Positions 1 through 7,497 of a stretch of DNA of 32,567 nucleotides are shown here, in pieces. Origin of the DNA: Pelosinus sp. (GTDB lineage Bacteria > Bacillota > Negativicutes > Propionisporales > Propionisporaceae). Each line of letters starts with the position of its first letter. The first letter of the stretch is position 1. The DNA lies in contig JAJFUN010000026.1 in assembly GCA_021372375.1 (NCBI GenBank), positions 1 through 32,567 of the forward strand, given 5' to 3'. The position numbers and the translations under genes were made by a program. The notes under the pieces were generated by a model. That model made no database searches, was not told where the DNA came from, and worked only from the letters and a program-made list of their open reading frames with translations.

Positions 1-82
1 CTTCGGCGGCATTTACAGGAACACTCAGCCGCTTTTCTGCGCCTTCTTCTGTTATCAGACAAGGCAGGCTGAGGGCTACATA
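1..82 (-). pseudogene. C-terminal fragment resembling L-lactate dehydrogenase
   Basis: Read on the minus strand, bases 82 to 1 encode 27 residues beginning YVALSLPCLITEEGAEKRL. This resembles the late part of L-lactate dehydrogenases, where a 'lSLPC...G.ek.l..pl' stretch precedes the C-terminal helix. The frame stays open only to about base 112, where a stop occurs, and no ATG or ribosome-binding site precedes the similarity. The rest of the enzyme is therefore missing upstream in the gene's own direction, and the left side is cut by the window edge. I read it as a truncated remnant. The match is by memory of the family only and is short. Confidence 0.35.
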
Positions 83-189
83 CGTACCAATGTGTAGAAT
101 AAATTTACCAAATTAACCCTTCGTCATTAAAGTGTGATATCCTTGTTTTAAAATAGAGAAATTATAATATAAAAGATAAGAGAAATAGG

Positions 190-218
190 TTGCTTTTTAA
201 AAATAAAGGTGCTATAAT
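190..218 (+). promoter_or_regulatory. Sigma-A promoter of the mtmC-mtmB operon (leader copy 1)
   Basis: A -35 box TTGCTT (190-195) and a -10 box TATAAT (213-218) are separated by exactly 17 bases. The expected transcription start is near 225, so the whole conserved leader that follows would be transcribed. The same promoter layout precedes three other units in the window (-35 boxes at 10271, 16179 and 19449). Confidence 0.8.
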
Positions 219-224
219 ACAAAA

Positions 225-361
225 CATAAAGAAACAAGCAAATAATTACCGTTATTAATGTGCTTGTTCGATAGCCTGAATTCCTAATTACTAAGAGATT
301 TACCTACTGAAAATAACGGAAAAAAATTAATTGAATTAATAAGATGAGCAAGGGAGCTTAT
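225..361 (+). promoter_or_regulatory. Conserved leader RNA, copy 1, with ANTAR-like antiterminator hairpin
   Basis: The leader begins with the block ATAAAGAAACAAG and then TTACCGTTATT, both shared with three other operons here. A 5' hairpin can form: ACAAGCA (234-240) pairs with TGCTTGT (261-267), and AATAA (241-245) pairs with TTATT (252-256) around loop TTACCG. CCGTTATT (249-256) can alternatively pair with AATAACGG (312-319). A second hairpin, ATGAGC (344-349) with GCTTAT (356-361), has hexaloop AAGGGA, with A at position 1 and G at position 4. It shares bases 353-361 with the terminator stem, so the two structures exclude each other. That is the arrangement of ANTAR-controlled antitermination. 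The 5' hairpin loop lacks the A1/G4 signature, so the assignment is tentative. Confidence 0.6.
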
Positions 362-403
362 TCTGATTTGCCTAAGGCAATCAGGTAAGCTCCTTTTTTT
401 ATT
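353..403 (+). terminator. Leader terminator (attenuator) upstream of mtmC
   Basis: GGAGCTTA (353-360) pairs with TAAGCTCC (386-393). The stem is extended by CTGA/TCAG and TTGCC/GGCAA around a TAA loop, and a run of seven T follows (394-400). It lies about 110 bases before mtmC inside its own leader, so it must be conditionally bypassed for the operon to be expressed. Confidence 0.85.
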
Positions 404-438
404 TTCTAGTAGCTTTAATTACAGCTTACCATACTGCT

Positions 439-476
439 CCTGTTAGTGCTGAATATAGGCACTAATGGGAAACAGG
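439..476 (+). other. Hairpin in the mtmC 5' untranslated region
   Basis: CCTGTT (439-444) can pair with AACAGG (471-476), and TTAGTGC (443-449) with GCACTAA (459-465), giving a nested stem-loop just before the mtmC ribosome-binding site. No T-run follows, so it is not a terminator. It may stabilise the mRNA. Its function is unknown. Confidence 0.35.
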
Positions 477-511
477 GTAATATATACAATTAATATGAGA
501 GGAGGAAGATG

Positions 512-1171
512 ATGAGTCAAAGCGAAATTTTAGCAAAACTAAAAGAGGCTGTAGAAGAAATGGATACCGATATGGCCGAAGCAGCAGCCACAGAAGCGAT
601 TGCCGCAGGTATAAACCCGATGGTCGCTATTAATGATGGTCTTGCCGCAGGGATGCAGACCATGAGTGACTTGTTTGATGAGGGGGAGGCATTTGTACCG
701 CAATTGGTGGTAGCAGCCGAGGCTTTTGAAAGCGCAGTTGCCATTTTGGCAGCAGGTATGAGCGACGATGAAAAAGCCAAAGCCTCAAAAGGTAAAGTGC
801 TTTTGCACACAGTACATGGTGATATACATGACATTGGTAAAAACATTGTTAAAACCATGCTGTCAGCAAGCGGTTTTGAAGTAATTGATATGGGCCGAGA
901 TGTGCCTGTAGAAGAAGTAGTCGCTAAAGCCAAAGAATTGAAAGTAGATATTATTGCAGGTGCAGCGCTCATGACCACAACCATGCCGGCGCAGCGTGAT
1001 ATCATTACCCTGTTGAAAGAAGAAGGCATCAGGGACAACTTCAAATGTTTGTTTGGCGGAGCACCGGTATCTAAAGAATGGGTAGAAAAAATTGGCGGCG
1101 ACGCTTTCGCAGAGACAGCCTCGGAAGCGGTAGAAAAAGCCAAGATGCTAGTAAAAGAGTTACGGGGGTGA
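512..1171 (+). CDS. mtmC: Monomethylamine corrinoid protein MtmC (copy 1)
   Basis: This is a cytoplasmic corrinoid carrier. MtmB loads it with the methyl group of methylamine, and a second methyltransferase unloads it. Residues 1 to about 90 form the helical B12-binding cap region (LFDEGEAFVPQLVVAAEAFE). The Rossmann-like B12 domain follows, with the GDIHDIGKN signature, in which the His of D-x-H-x-x-G is the lower axial ligand of cobalt. The length of 219 residues is typical. Two ATGs occur (509 and 512). GGAGG at 501-505 is better spaced for the second, so I start at 512. It precedes mtmB by 6 bases and has a paralogue at 10444. Confidence 0.93.
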   Translation: MSQSEILAKLKEAVEEMDTDMAEAAATEAIAAGINPMVAINDGLAAGMQTMSDLFDEGEAFVPQLVVAAEAFESAVAILAAGMSDDEKAKASKGKVLLHTVHGDIHDIGKNIVKTMLSASGFEVIDMGRDVPVEEVVAKAKELKVDIIAGAALMTTTMPAQRDIITLLKEEGIRDNFKCLFGGAPVSKEWVEKIGGDAFAETASEAVEKAKMLVKELRG

Positions 1172-1177
1172 TAACTA

Positions 1178-2569
1178 GTGACAATTCCAAAAGCATTAAC
1201 AGTCTTTGATATATATGAAAGAGCCAAAAGCGGCGCGAAGTTCGAAGAAAAGGAATGGGACTTTAAACTTATTCCGCAGACCGCGACCAAATTAAAGAAA
1301 AAGTACAATATCAAGATGGACAAGAAAACCATCATTCCGACCGATAAAGAACTTATTAACAATTTGTTCAAAGCCGGTTTGGAAATGCTGGTAGAATGCG
1401 GTGTATACTGCATCGATACCAATCGTGTAATTAAATACACGGAAGAAGAAATACGGGAATCAATTAAAGTAGCGCCAACAAGTGTACAGTATGGCGAAGG
1501 CAAAAATGCCAGAACGCTGGCCTGTCGTACTTATAAAGATAAACGCCCGCCGATTATTCAAGGCGGACCGACAGGTGCTCCTTGCTCAGAAGATCAGTTC
1601 TTGGCAATTCATCAGTCATATGCGCAGGAACCTTTGGTTGATACAATTGTTGACGGGGTACTCCAAACAATAAAAGGCTATGATCCGGTACCAAATAGTC
1701 CGTGGGAAATAGCAGCAGTAAAATCAGAAGCCATCATGGTACGTGCGGCCCAAGACCGAGCCGGACGCACTGGTATGGGCCTCTAGGGTAACGAAACTTC
1801 ACTTTCACCGGCAGGAGTAATCGCAGCAGATTTTCCTGGTGGAATGCGGCAGTCTGATAGTCATGAGATATCCCAGTTAAATGAGTTAAAAATTGATGTA
1901 GGTGCATTAGTTTTTAATGCTCATTATGTACTAGCTGGCAATTTGATCATGTGCGAACAGATGCCGATATACGGAGGATACGCTGGTGGTTTGGAAGAGA
2001 CAACCATTGTGGATGTAGCAACAACCATAAATTCCTTTGTAATGACGCAAGCAACCTGGCACTTGGATGGTCCGGTACATGTGCGCTGGGGTATAACAAC
2101 CGCAAGAGAGGCTCTTGCAGTTGCAGGCCACGCCGCCATGGCAATCGAGGCTAATACCAATTTGATGCTTGGTAATCAATACTATACTATGGCAGGCCCA
2201 TGTACTGTTATGTGTCTTTTGGAAACAGCAGCTCAGACCATGACCGATACGGCAAGCGGCCGTGAAGTGCTATCAGGCGTAGCTGCCAGCAAAGGTGTAG
2301 CGACAAACTATACCACAGGCATGGAAGCAAGAATGATGGCCGAAGTAGCGCATGCGGTAGCGGGCATGGAAACTGAAAAAGTCAATGCGATTTTAGACAA
2401 GTTAATCTCCCTGTATGAAAAAAACTACAAAACAGCACCGAAAGGTAAACCCTTCGAAGAATGCTATGATGTAGTCAAACTAGTTCCAACGCAGGAATAT
2501 ATCGATGTATATAGTGAAGCGGTAAAAATCCTGACAGATTTGGGACTGGATTATTGGACTAAAAAGTAA
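1178..2569 (+). CDS. mtmB: Monomethylamine methyltransferase MtmB, pyrrolysine-containing (UAG readthrough)
   Basis: MtmB transfers the methyl group of monomethylamine to the cob(I)alamin of MtmC and releases ammonium. The frame opens with GTG 1178 behind GGGGGTGA and stays open to TAA 2569, except for one TAG at 1784-1786 (codon 203). The protein resumes in the same frame with the family sequence GNETSLSPAGVIAAD, then SDSHEISQLNELKID. Codon 203 is essentially where pyrrolysine sits in archaeal MtmB (residue 202). The full product is 463 residues, matching the family length of about 458. tRNA-Pyl and all pyrrolysine biosynthesis and charging genes are adjacent. Automated calling would split this into two hypothetical halves (1178-1786 and 1844-2569); it is one gene. 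Confidence 0.96.
1784..1786 (+). other. In-frame amber codon decoded as pyrrolysine
   Basis: TAG lies inside mtmB and is followed by 260 further codons of conserved MtmB sequence. In the archaeal enzyme this residue is pyrrolysine in the active site, where it binds methylamine. The codon context is GGC CTC TAG GGT AAC. Confidence 0.95.
1804..1844 (+). other. Possible PYLIS-like stem-loop downstream of the amber codon
   Basis: Starting 18 bases after the UAG, TTC and ACC (1804-1809) can pair with GGT and GAA (1838-1840, 1842-1844). AGGA (1813-1816) can pair with TCCT (1834-1837). A PYLIS stem-loop at a similar place was proposed in archaeal mtmB but is not strictly required for pyrrolysine insertion. 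The stem here has bulges and could be fortuitous. Confidence 0.3.
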
Positions 2570-2577
2570 GCTAGTGG

Positions 2578-2609
2578 TTTCGGGAAGGAGCAGATGCTCC
2601 TTCCCGAAA
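2578..2609 (+). terminator. 15-bp perfect hairpin between mtmB and tRNA-Pyl
   Basis: TTTCGGGAAGGAGCA (2578-2592) pairs perfectly with TGCTCCTTCCCGAAA (2595-2609). It follows mtmB by 8 bases. The downstream sequence is TAAATAAAG rather than a T-run, so it may be a processing or mRNA-stabilising hairpin or a weak terminator. It would separate the mtmCB message from the tRNA and downstream genes. Confidence 0.6.
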
Positions 2610-2636
2610 TAAATAAAGTAAAGTGTCATTTTATAT

Positions 2637-2708
2637 GGAGGGTGGATCGTAAGGATCGCGTGGACTCTAAATTCATGCAGCCGGGTGTAACTCCCGGACT
2701 CTCCGCCA
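2637..2708 (+). tRNA. pylT: tRNA-Pyl (anticodon CTA)
   Basis: This 72-base gene folds with the special features of tRNA-Pyl. The 7-bp acceptor stem pairs 2637-2643 with 2698-2704. One base separates it from the 4-bp D stem GATC/GATC with a 5-base loop. One base leads to a 6-bp anticodon stem (2659-2664 with 2672-2677) around CTCTAAA, with anticodon CTA at 2667-2669. The variable loop has three bases, the T stem is CCGGG/CCCGG, and the 3' end GCCA is encoded. The T loop TGTAACT lacks the usual TTCGA. No clear promoter of its own is seen, so it is probably cut from a longer transcript. Confidence 0.97.
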
Positions 2709-2732
2709 AATAATAATTTTGGGGCGATAAAA

Positions 2733-4658
2733 ATGCAGCATACTGTGATTTTTAAACCGTCAGGTTATCAGGGAAGGGCTAATCATAGCGAGACTATACT
2801 GGCATTAGCGCGAAGACTTGGTGTTGGCATTGAAGCTCCTTGCGGCGGTGTAGAAGCCTGCGGCAAATGTAAGGTAAGGATTGAATCTGGTGACAGCTTG
2901 TCGCCGCTTACGGAAAAGGAAAAAACGTTTCTAACAGATAGAGAAATAGAGAATGGGTATCGATTGGCCTGCTGTACCGAAATATTGGGTAGTACAGAGG
3001 TTTTTGTGCCAAAAGAAAGCCTGACCAAAAAACAGGTTATTTTGGAAACTGGCCGGGAACGGGCCGTGCCCCTTAAGCCGGCAGTTAAAAAATACTACCT
3101 TAAATTAGCAAGACCTACGCTTGAAGACTATCGAGATGATGTATCTCGTATTATAGATGCTCTATATGATAGCGGTATCGACAGAGCAAATGAAATAATA
3201 ATAGATTATACTGTGCTTTGTGCGCTGCCTGCTGTGCTTCGGCAAAATAGCTGGCGGGTAATGGTAACAGTGTGGCATGACAGAGAAATTGTTGCCGTTC
3301 AGGCGGCGCAAAATGAGGGTATGTATGGAATTTCCGTGGATATTGGCACAACTACCATCGCGGCCTGTTTATGTGATTTAACTACAGGTGAGGTACTTAT
3401 GCGAAATTCTTTAATGAACTCACAAGTTAAATATGGGGATGATGTGCTTTCTCGTATTACCTACTGTATGAATGAGGATGATGGCTGCAGACAACTGCAT
3501 AAAATGATTATTAATGATATTAATGTTTTGGTGGAGCACCTGACTAGGGCGGCTAAGATTGACAGTGAAAATGTAATCGAAATGGTTTTGGTTTTTAATA
3601 CTGCGATGCATCATATTGCGCTTAATATCAATCCTGAATACCTGGGATGTGCTCCTTTTATTGCTGCTGTAGCCAGACCTCTTGATATCAAGGCAAGAGA
3701 ACTGGGTATTGGCATAGCTAAAGGCGGTTATGTTCATTGTCTGCCGATTGAGGCTGGCTTTGTTGGTGCTGATAATGTCGCTGTATTGATTGCCCAGCAG
3801 CCATATAGGCAAGATGAAATACAGTTGGTTATTGATATCGGTACAAATGGTGAAATAAATTTAGGCTGCAAAGATTGGCTGTTATCTACTTCCTGTGCTA
3901 CAGGTCCTGCTCTTGAAGGGGCAGAAATAAAATGCGGCATGCGGGCGGCTGCGGGTGCTATCGAAAAAATAGCAATAAATCCGGCAACTTTAGAGCCGAT
4001 TATCAAGATAATTGGTCAAGAAAAAGGAGACATAAAACCCATAGGAATTTGCGGCTCCGGGATTATTGATGCTGTCGCTGAGATGTTTAAAGCCCGCATT
4101 ATTTTAAGAGATGGCAGATTTAATAAAGAGATTCAGCATGAGAGGGTACGCAAATCGGCAGACGGTAGATTTGAATATGTATTGGTTTGGGCAGCTGAGA
4201 CAGGTACCGAACAAGATATTGTGGTCAGTCAAAAAGATATACGTGCTGTGCAGCTGGCTAAGGCGGCCTTGTATGCAGGGGCCAAGACCTTAATGCAGAA
4301 GAAAGGTGTTACAAGACTTGGCAGTGTCATTCTTGCGGGGGCCTTTGGTAGTTATATGAATAAAGAGAATGCGCTTTTGCTGGGCATGTTTCCGGATTGT
4401 GACCTTGATAAGGTGACTGTTGTCGGCAATGCCGCGGGTGAAGGAGCCAAGCTTGCACTTTTGAATGTGAAGATGCGTCAGGAAGCCGCCGAGATTGCCC
4501 GCAGGACTCAGTTTATTGAGACAGCGGCCGAAGCTGATTTTCAAACAAGATTTTATGAAGCAATGTACTTTCCTCATGCCAAAGATTCTTTTGTTCATAT
4601 GCAGAAGATGCTCAGCGGGTTATTCAAAGATCATAGCAGTGGAGGCGGATCTTTATGA
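2733..4658 (+). CDS. ramA: RamA-like corrinoid reductive activase (2Fe-2S ferredoxin plus ASKHA ATPase domain)
   Basis: It uses ATP and a low-potential electron to return inactive cob(II)alamin on corrinoid proteins to cob(I)alamin. Residues 1 to about 95 form a plant-type 2Fe-2S ferredoxin domain with cysteines at 37, 43, 46 and 80 (C-x5-C-x2-C, then a distal Cys). After a linker, the ASKHA/DUF4445 part has phosphate-binding motifs SVDIGTTTIA (about 201-210) and VIDIGTNGEI (about 365). The archaeal methylamine RamA instead carries C-terminal 4Fe-4S clusters, so this is the bacterial RACE architecture. It starts 24 bases after tRNA-Pyl and overlaps the next gene by 4 bases. MtmC1 and MtmC2 are the likely partners. 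Confidence 0.9.
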   Translation: MQHTVIFKPSGYQGRANHSETILALARRLGVGIEAPCGGVEACGKCKVRIESGDSLSPLTEKEKTFLTDREIENGYRLACCTEILGSTEVFVPKESLTKKQVILETGRERAVPLKPAVKKYYLKLARPTLEDYRDDVSRIIDALYDSGIDRANEIIIDYTVLCALPAVLRQNSWRVMVTVWHDREIVAVQAAQNEGMYGISVDIGTTTIAACLCDLTTGEVLMRNSLMNSQVKYGDDVLSRITYCMNEDDGCRQLHKMIINDINVLVEHLTRAAKIDSENVIEMVLVFNTAMHHIALNINPEYLGCAPFIAAVARPLDIKARELGIGIAKGGYVHCLPIEAGFVGADNVAVLIAQQPYRQDEIQLVIDIGTNGEINLGCKDWLLSTSCATGPALEGAEIKCGMRAAAGAIEKIAINPATLEPIIKIIGQEKGDIKPIGICGSGIIDAVAEMFKARIILRDGRFNKEIQHERVRKSADGRFEYVLVWAAETGTEQDIVVSQKDIRAVQLAKAALYAGAKTLMQKKGVTRLGSVILAGAFGSYMNKENALLLGMFPDCDLDKVTVVGNAAGEGAKLALLNVKMRQEAAEIARRTQFIETAAEADFQTRFYEAMYFPHAKDSFVHMQKMLSGLFKDHSSGGGSL

Positions 4659-5527
4659 TTACTGTACCTGATTATAAATGCCGATGTAATAATTCCGAAG
4701 AAATTCCCTTGTCGGTTATTAAAATGGCTGAGGTAAATTATGCGGCAGCCTATGCAGGCGGTATGCCGATGGCTTTGACGGCAGAGGCCATAAAAAAAGA
4801 CAAGGATGATTCCATTTGCAAAGTGCCGTTTTGCGTGACGGTAGAAGCCGAGGCATTTGGTACGAAAGTTGTTATTCCTGATAAAATTACTGGACCGCGT
4901 TTTGTCGGCTACAAGTTTTCCCGAATAGAAGACATGCTTAATCTTCAAAAAATCAATTTATCTAGCGGCAGAATTAGTGAGGTACTTGCTTCTGTGGAAC
5001 TACTTGCCAAACGGGGTAACGTCGTGGCTTTAAATGTGGAAGCGCCTTTTACCATACTGGCTTTATTGATTGACTCCGTTTTATTGTATAAAGCCATTTA
5101 TAAGCAGAGAGAGATTGTGGAGAGGGTACTGGCCATTATTGAAACAAACATAGAAAAGTATATACTTGCAGCTATTGAGCGAGGGGCAAGTATCATATCC
5201 TATGCTGATCCTAGCGGTGTGGCTGAAATTGTCGGACCGAAAATTTCTCGGGAAATAAGCGGCAGATCTTCTTATAGTGTACTAAAAAATATTGAAAGTA
5301 GTATATCCGGTGCGGTTGTGCACCTTTGCGGCAAAACGTCACTTTCGTTAGAAAAAGCCGGGCTTTGTAGCGTAAAGGCCGTTGATGTGGAACAGAGCAT
5401 TACATACGGGGAGGCAATTATTCGCCTTGTTAAGGAAAGCAGTATTAAATTTATTGGCCATAATTGCATGAAAATAACACCTGTCCATATGTCTCATCCG
5501 GTTGTGTGGCAGGTCAATTTAAAATAA
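4655..5527 (+). CDS. Short UroD-family (MtbA/MtaA-like) methylcorrinoid methyltransferase
   Basis: This is a member of the uroporphyrinogen-decarboxylase fold family that includes the methanogen methylcobamide:coenzyme M methyltransferases MtaA and MtbA. The zinc ligand triad is visible as H223-x-C225 (VVHLCGK) and C271 (GHNC). At 290 residues it is shorter than the usual 330-350, mainly in the N-terminal part. In bacteria without coenzyme M, the relative MtaA of Moorella passes methyl to tetrahydrofolate, so the same acceptor is likely here (inference). It overlaps ramA by 4 bases and lies 18 bases before pylSc, so it belongs to the pyl-methylamine operon. Confidence 0.75.
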   Translation: MITVPDYKCRCNNSEEIPLSVIKMAEVNYAAAYAGGMPMALTAEAIKKDKDDSICKVPFCVTVEAEAFGTKVVIPDKITGPRFVGYKFSRIEDMLNLQKINLSSGRISEVLASVELLAKRGNVVALNVEAPFTILALLIDSVLLYKAIYKQREIVERVLAIIETNIEKYILAAIERGASIISYADPSGVAEIVGPKISREISGRSSYSVLKNIESSISGAVVHLCGKTSLSLEKAGLCSVKAVDVEQSITYGEAIIRLVKESSIKFIGHNCMKITPVHMSHPVVWQVNLK

Positions 5528-5545
5528 GTATGGGGGCCGAAAAGT

Positions 5546-6382
5546 ATGTCTTTTGCTTGGACAGAAGTGCAAAGTAGAAGGTTAAGTGAGTTGGGTTTTA
5601 GTCTGTCTAGTGAAGCGGGTACCTTCGCGACAGAAAACGAGCGCGACCTTGCTTTTAAAAAAACAGAATATATACTGGTAAATCAAGCTAAAGAGCGGTT
5701 AAATGAATTTCGCAGCCAAAGACGACGGCCTGCTCTGTGTGAAATGGCGGAAAAGTTGGCCGCAAAATTAATTTCACAAGGGTTTATCCAGGTTACTACG
5801 CCAATTATACTGACCAAGAGCATGTTGGCTAAAATGACAATCGATGATCAGCATGCGCTATTTTCTCAGGTTTTTTGGCTGGATGATAAAAAATGTCTGC
5901 GGCCTATGCTGGCGCCGAATCTTTATTATGTTTCCAAGGATTTGCTGCGGCTATGGGAAAAACCTGTGGGCATTTTCGAAATAGGCTCGTGTTTTCGTAA
6001 AGAATCTCAGGGTAACAATCACCTAAATGAATTTACGATGTTAAATTTGGTGGAATGGGGCTTGCCTGAAGAAAAGCGTCACGAAAGAATAGCTGAACTT
6101 GCTAAAGTGGTTATGGAGACAGCGGGGCTTCCTAATTACAAGCTGGAAGCCGAAAAATCAGTCGTGTACGGTGATACTATTGATGTCATGTATAACGATG
6201 TTGAAGTGGCTTCCGGCGCCATGGGCCCTCACTTTCTTGATGGAAAGTGGGGTATAACAACTACCTGGGTCGGCCTTGGTTTTGGACTAGAACGGTTGGT
6301 AATGCTGAAAAATGGTGCACCTAATGTTCACAGTATGGGAAAAAGTCTGACCTATCTTGATGGAGTGCGTTTAAATATTTGA
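5546..6382 (+). CDS. pylSc: Pyrrolysyl-tRNA synthetase catalytic subunit PylSc
   Basis: It charges tRNA-Pyl with pyrrolysine. The 278 residues cover only the class II catalytic core, as in other bacteria where PylS is split. Motif 2 is FEIGSCFRKES (144-154) and motif 3 is GLGFGLERL (243-251). The amino-acid pocket agrees with PylRS: LY in MLAPNLYYV, Asn167 in FTMLNLVEW (equivalent of N346 in M. mazei), Tyr208 in VVYGDTIDV (Y384) and Trp241 (W417). The C348 equivalent is Val, as I recall for Desulfitobacterium PylSc. The tRNA-binding N-terminal domain is encoded separately at 11163 (pylSn). The start follows GGGGGCC. Confidence 0.96.
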   Translation: MSFAWTEVQSRRLSELGFSLSSEAGTFATENERDLAFKKTEYILVNQAKERLNEFRSQRRRPALCEMAEKLAAKLISQGFIQVTTPIILTKSMLAKMTIDDQHALFSQVFWLDDKKCLRPMLAPNLYYVSKDLLRLWEKPVGIFEIGSCFRKESQGNNHLNEFTMLNLVEWGLPEEKRHERIAELAKVVMETAGLPNYKLEAEKSVVYGDTIDVMYNDVEVASGAMGPHFLDGKWGITTTWVGLGFGLERLVMLKNGAPNVHSMGKSLTYLDGVRLNI

Positions 6383-6402
6383 GGAAATCAGGAGGGATTA
6401 TA

Positions 6403-7497
6403 ATGGGTATGATACATACAACAGCAATCTTAAACAAAGCATTAAACAGGGTAATACTCTCGGAAGCTGAGATCCTTCACTTGCTGCAGCTTTCAGACTC
6501 TGTGCTTAGGCAGCAGCTTTTTGCTACGGCTCGGCTGCAGCGCCAAAGGTATTTTGGTAATAAAGTGTTTATGTACGGTTTTGTCTATTTTTCGACTTAT
6601 TGTCGTAATAACTGTGTGTTTTGTTACTATCGCAAAACAAATAGCGAGCCGGCTCGCTACCGGAAGAGTATTGGGGAAATTGTGGAGATAGCTTCTTCCC
6701 TGGCTGAGTCGGGTGTGCATCTTATTGATTTAACTATGGGTGAGGATCCTAAATTTTTAGCAAACGGCCCTGTAGGTTACCGGGAATTAATTAATATCGT
6801 AAAAGAAGTCAAAAAGGCGACAAATTTACCGATTATGATTTCTCCTGGTCTCGTGCCGAAAGATGTGCTGCAGGAACTTAAAGTGGCGGGCGCTGACTGG
6901 TATGCCTGCTATCAGGAAACACACAGCCGTAATTTGTTTCATTCGCTGCGCCTGCAGCAAAGTTATGATGAAAGATGGTCGGCCAAGGTCTTTGCCAAAA
7001 CAATCGGCCTGCTGGTTGAGGAAGGTCTTTTGGTAGGAGTAGGCAACTCTGACAGGGATACTGTGCATTCCTTGCTCGAAATGAAAAAGCTGGGTGCTGA
7101 GCAGGTTCGGACTATGACGTTTGTGCCGCAAAAAGGCACCCCTTTGTATGGCAGCAAGACAAATGAGAATGTTCAGGAAATCAATATTATTGCTGTTATG
7201 CGGTTATTATTTCCAGATAGGCTAATACCGGCTTCTTTAGATGTAGAAGGGGTTGCGGGATTAAAGGAACGTCTAAATGCCGGGGCTAACGTGGTAACAT
7301 CAATTATCCCACCGGAGTCAGGATTAATGGGTGTTTCGCAAAGTACGCTTGATATATCAGAAGGGTACAGGACAGTCAAAGGGGTTATGCCTATTTTAAA
7401 AGAATGCTCTCTTATGCCGGCAACCAGTGAAGAGTATAAAAGCTGGCTTAATGAGAGGCTTGGCGCTGATGCCCGGGGGGCGGCATTATGCGAGTAG
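6403..7497 (+). CDS. pylB: 3-methylornithine synthase PylB (radical SAM)
   Basis: It converts L-lysine to (3R)-3-methyl-D-ornithine, the first step of pyrrolysine synthesis. The radical-SAM cluster motif is C67-x3-C71-x2-C74 (STYCRNNCVFCYYR), followed by a TIM barrel containing DLTMGEDP. The 364-residue length fits the family. The frame extends upstream to a TTG at 6379 that overlaps pylSc, but ATG 6403 sits behind AGGAGGG (6390-6396) and is the better start. It ends in TAG, noteworthy in a cell that decodes UAG, and overlaps pylC by 10 bases. Confidence 0.95.
   Translation: MGMIHTTAILNKALNRVILSEAEILHLLQLSDSVLRQQLFATARLQRQRYFGNKVFMYGFVYFSTYCRNNCVFCYYRKTNSEPARYRKSIGEIVEIASSLAESGVHLIDLTMGEDPKFLANGPVGYRELINIVKEVKKATNLPIMISPGLVPKDVLQELKVAGADWYACYQETHSRNLFHSLRLQQSYDERWSAKVFAKTIGLLVEEGLLVGVGNSDRDTVHSLLEMKKLGAEQVRTMTFVPQKGTPLYGSKTNENVQEINIIAVMRLLFPDRLIPASLDVEGVAGLKERLNAGANVVTSIIPPESGLMGVSQSTLDISEGYRTVKGVMPILKECSLMPATSEEYKSWLNERLGADARGAALCE

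Noticed and set aside
517..1503. Long minus-strand open frame of 328 codons over mtmC and mtmB
   Set aside because: It is antisense to two strongly recognised genes, has serine-rich low-complexity composition and resembles no family.
1844..2569. A separate hypothetical protein starting at ATG 1844
   Set aside because: It is the second part of mtmB. The frame continues directly from 1786 through the UAG, and the intervening codons encode conserved MtmB sequence.
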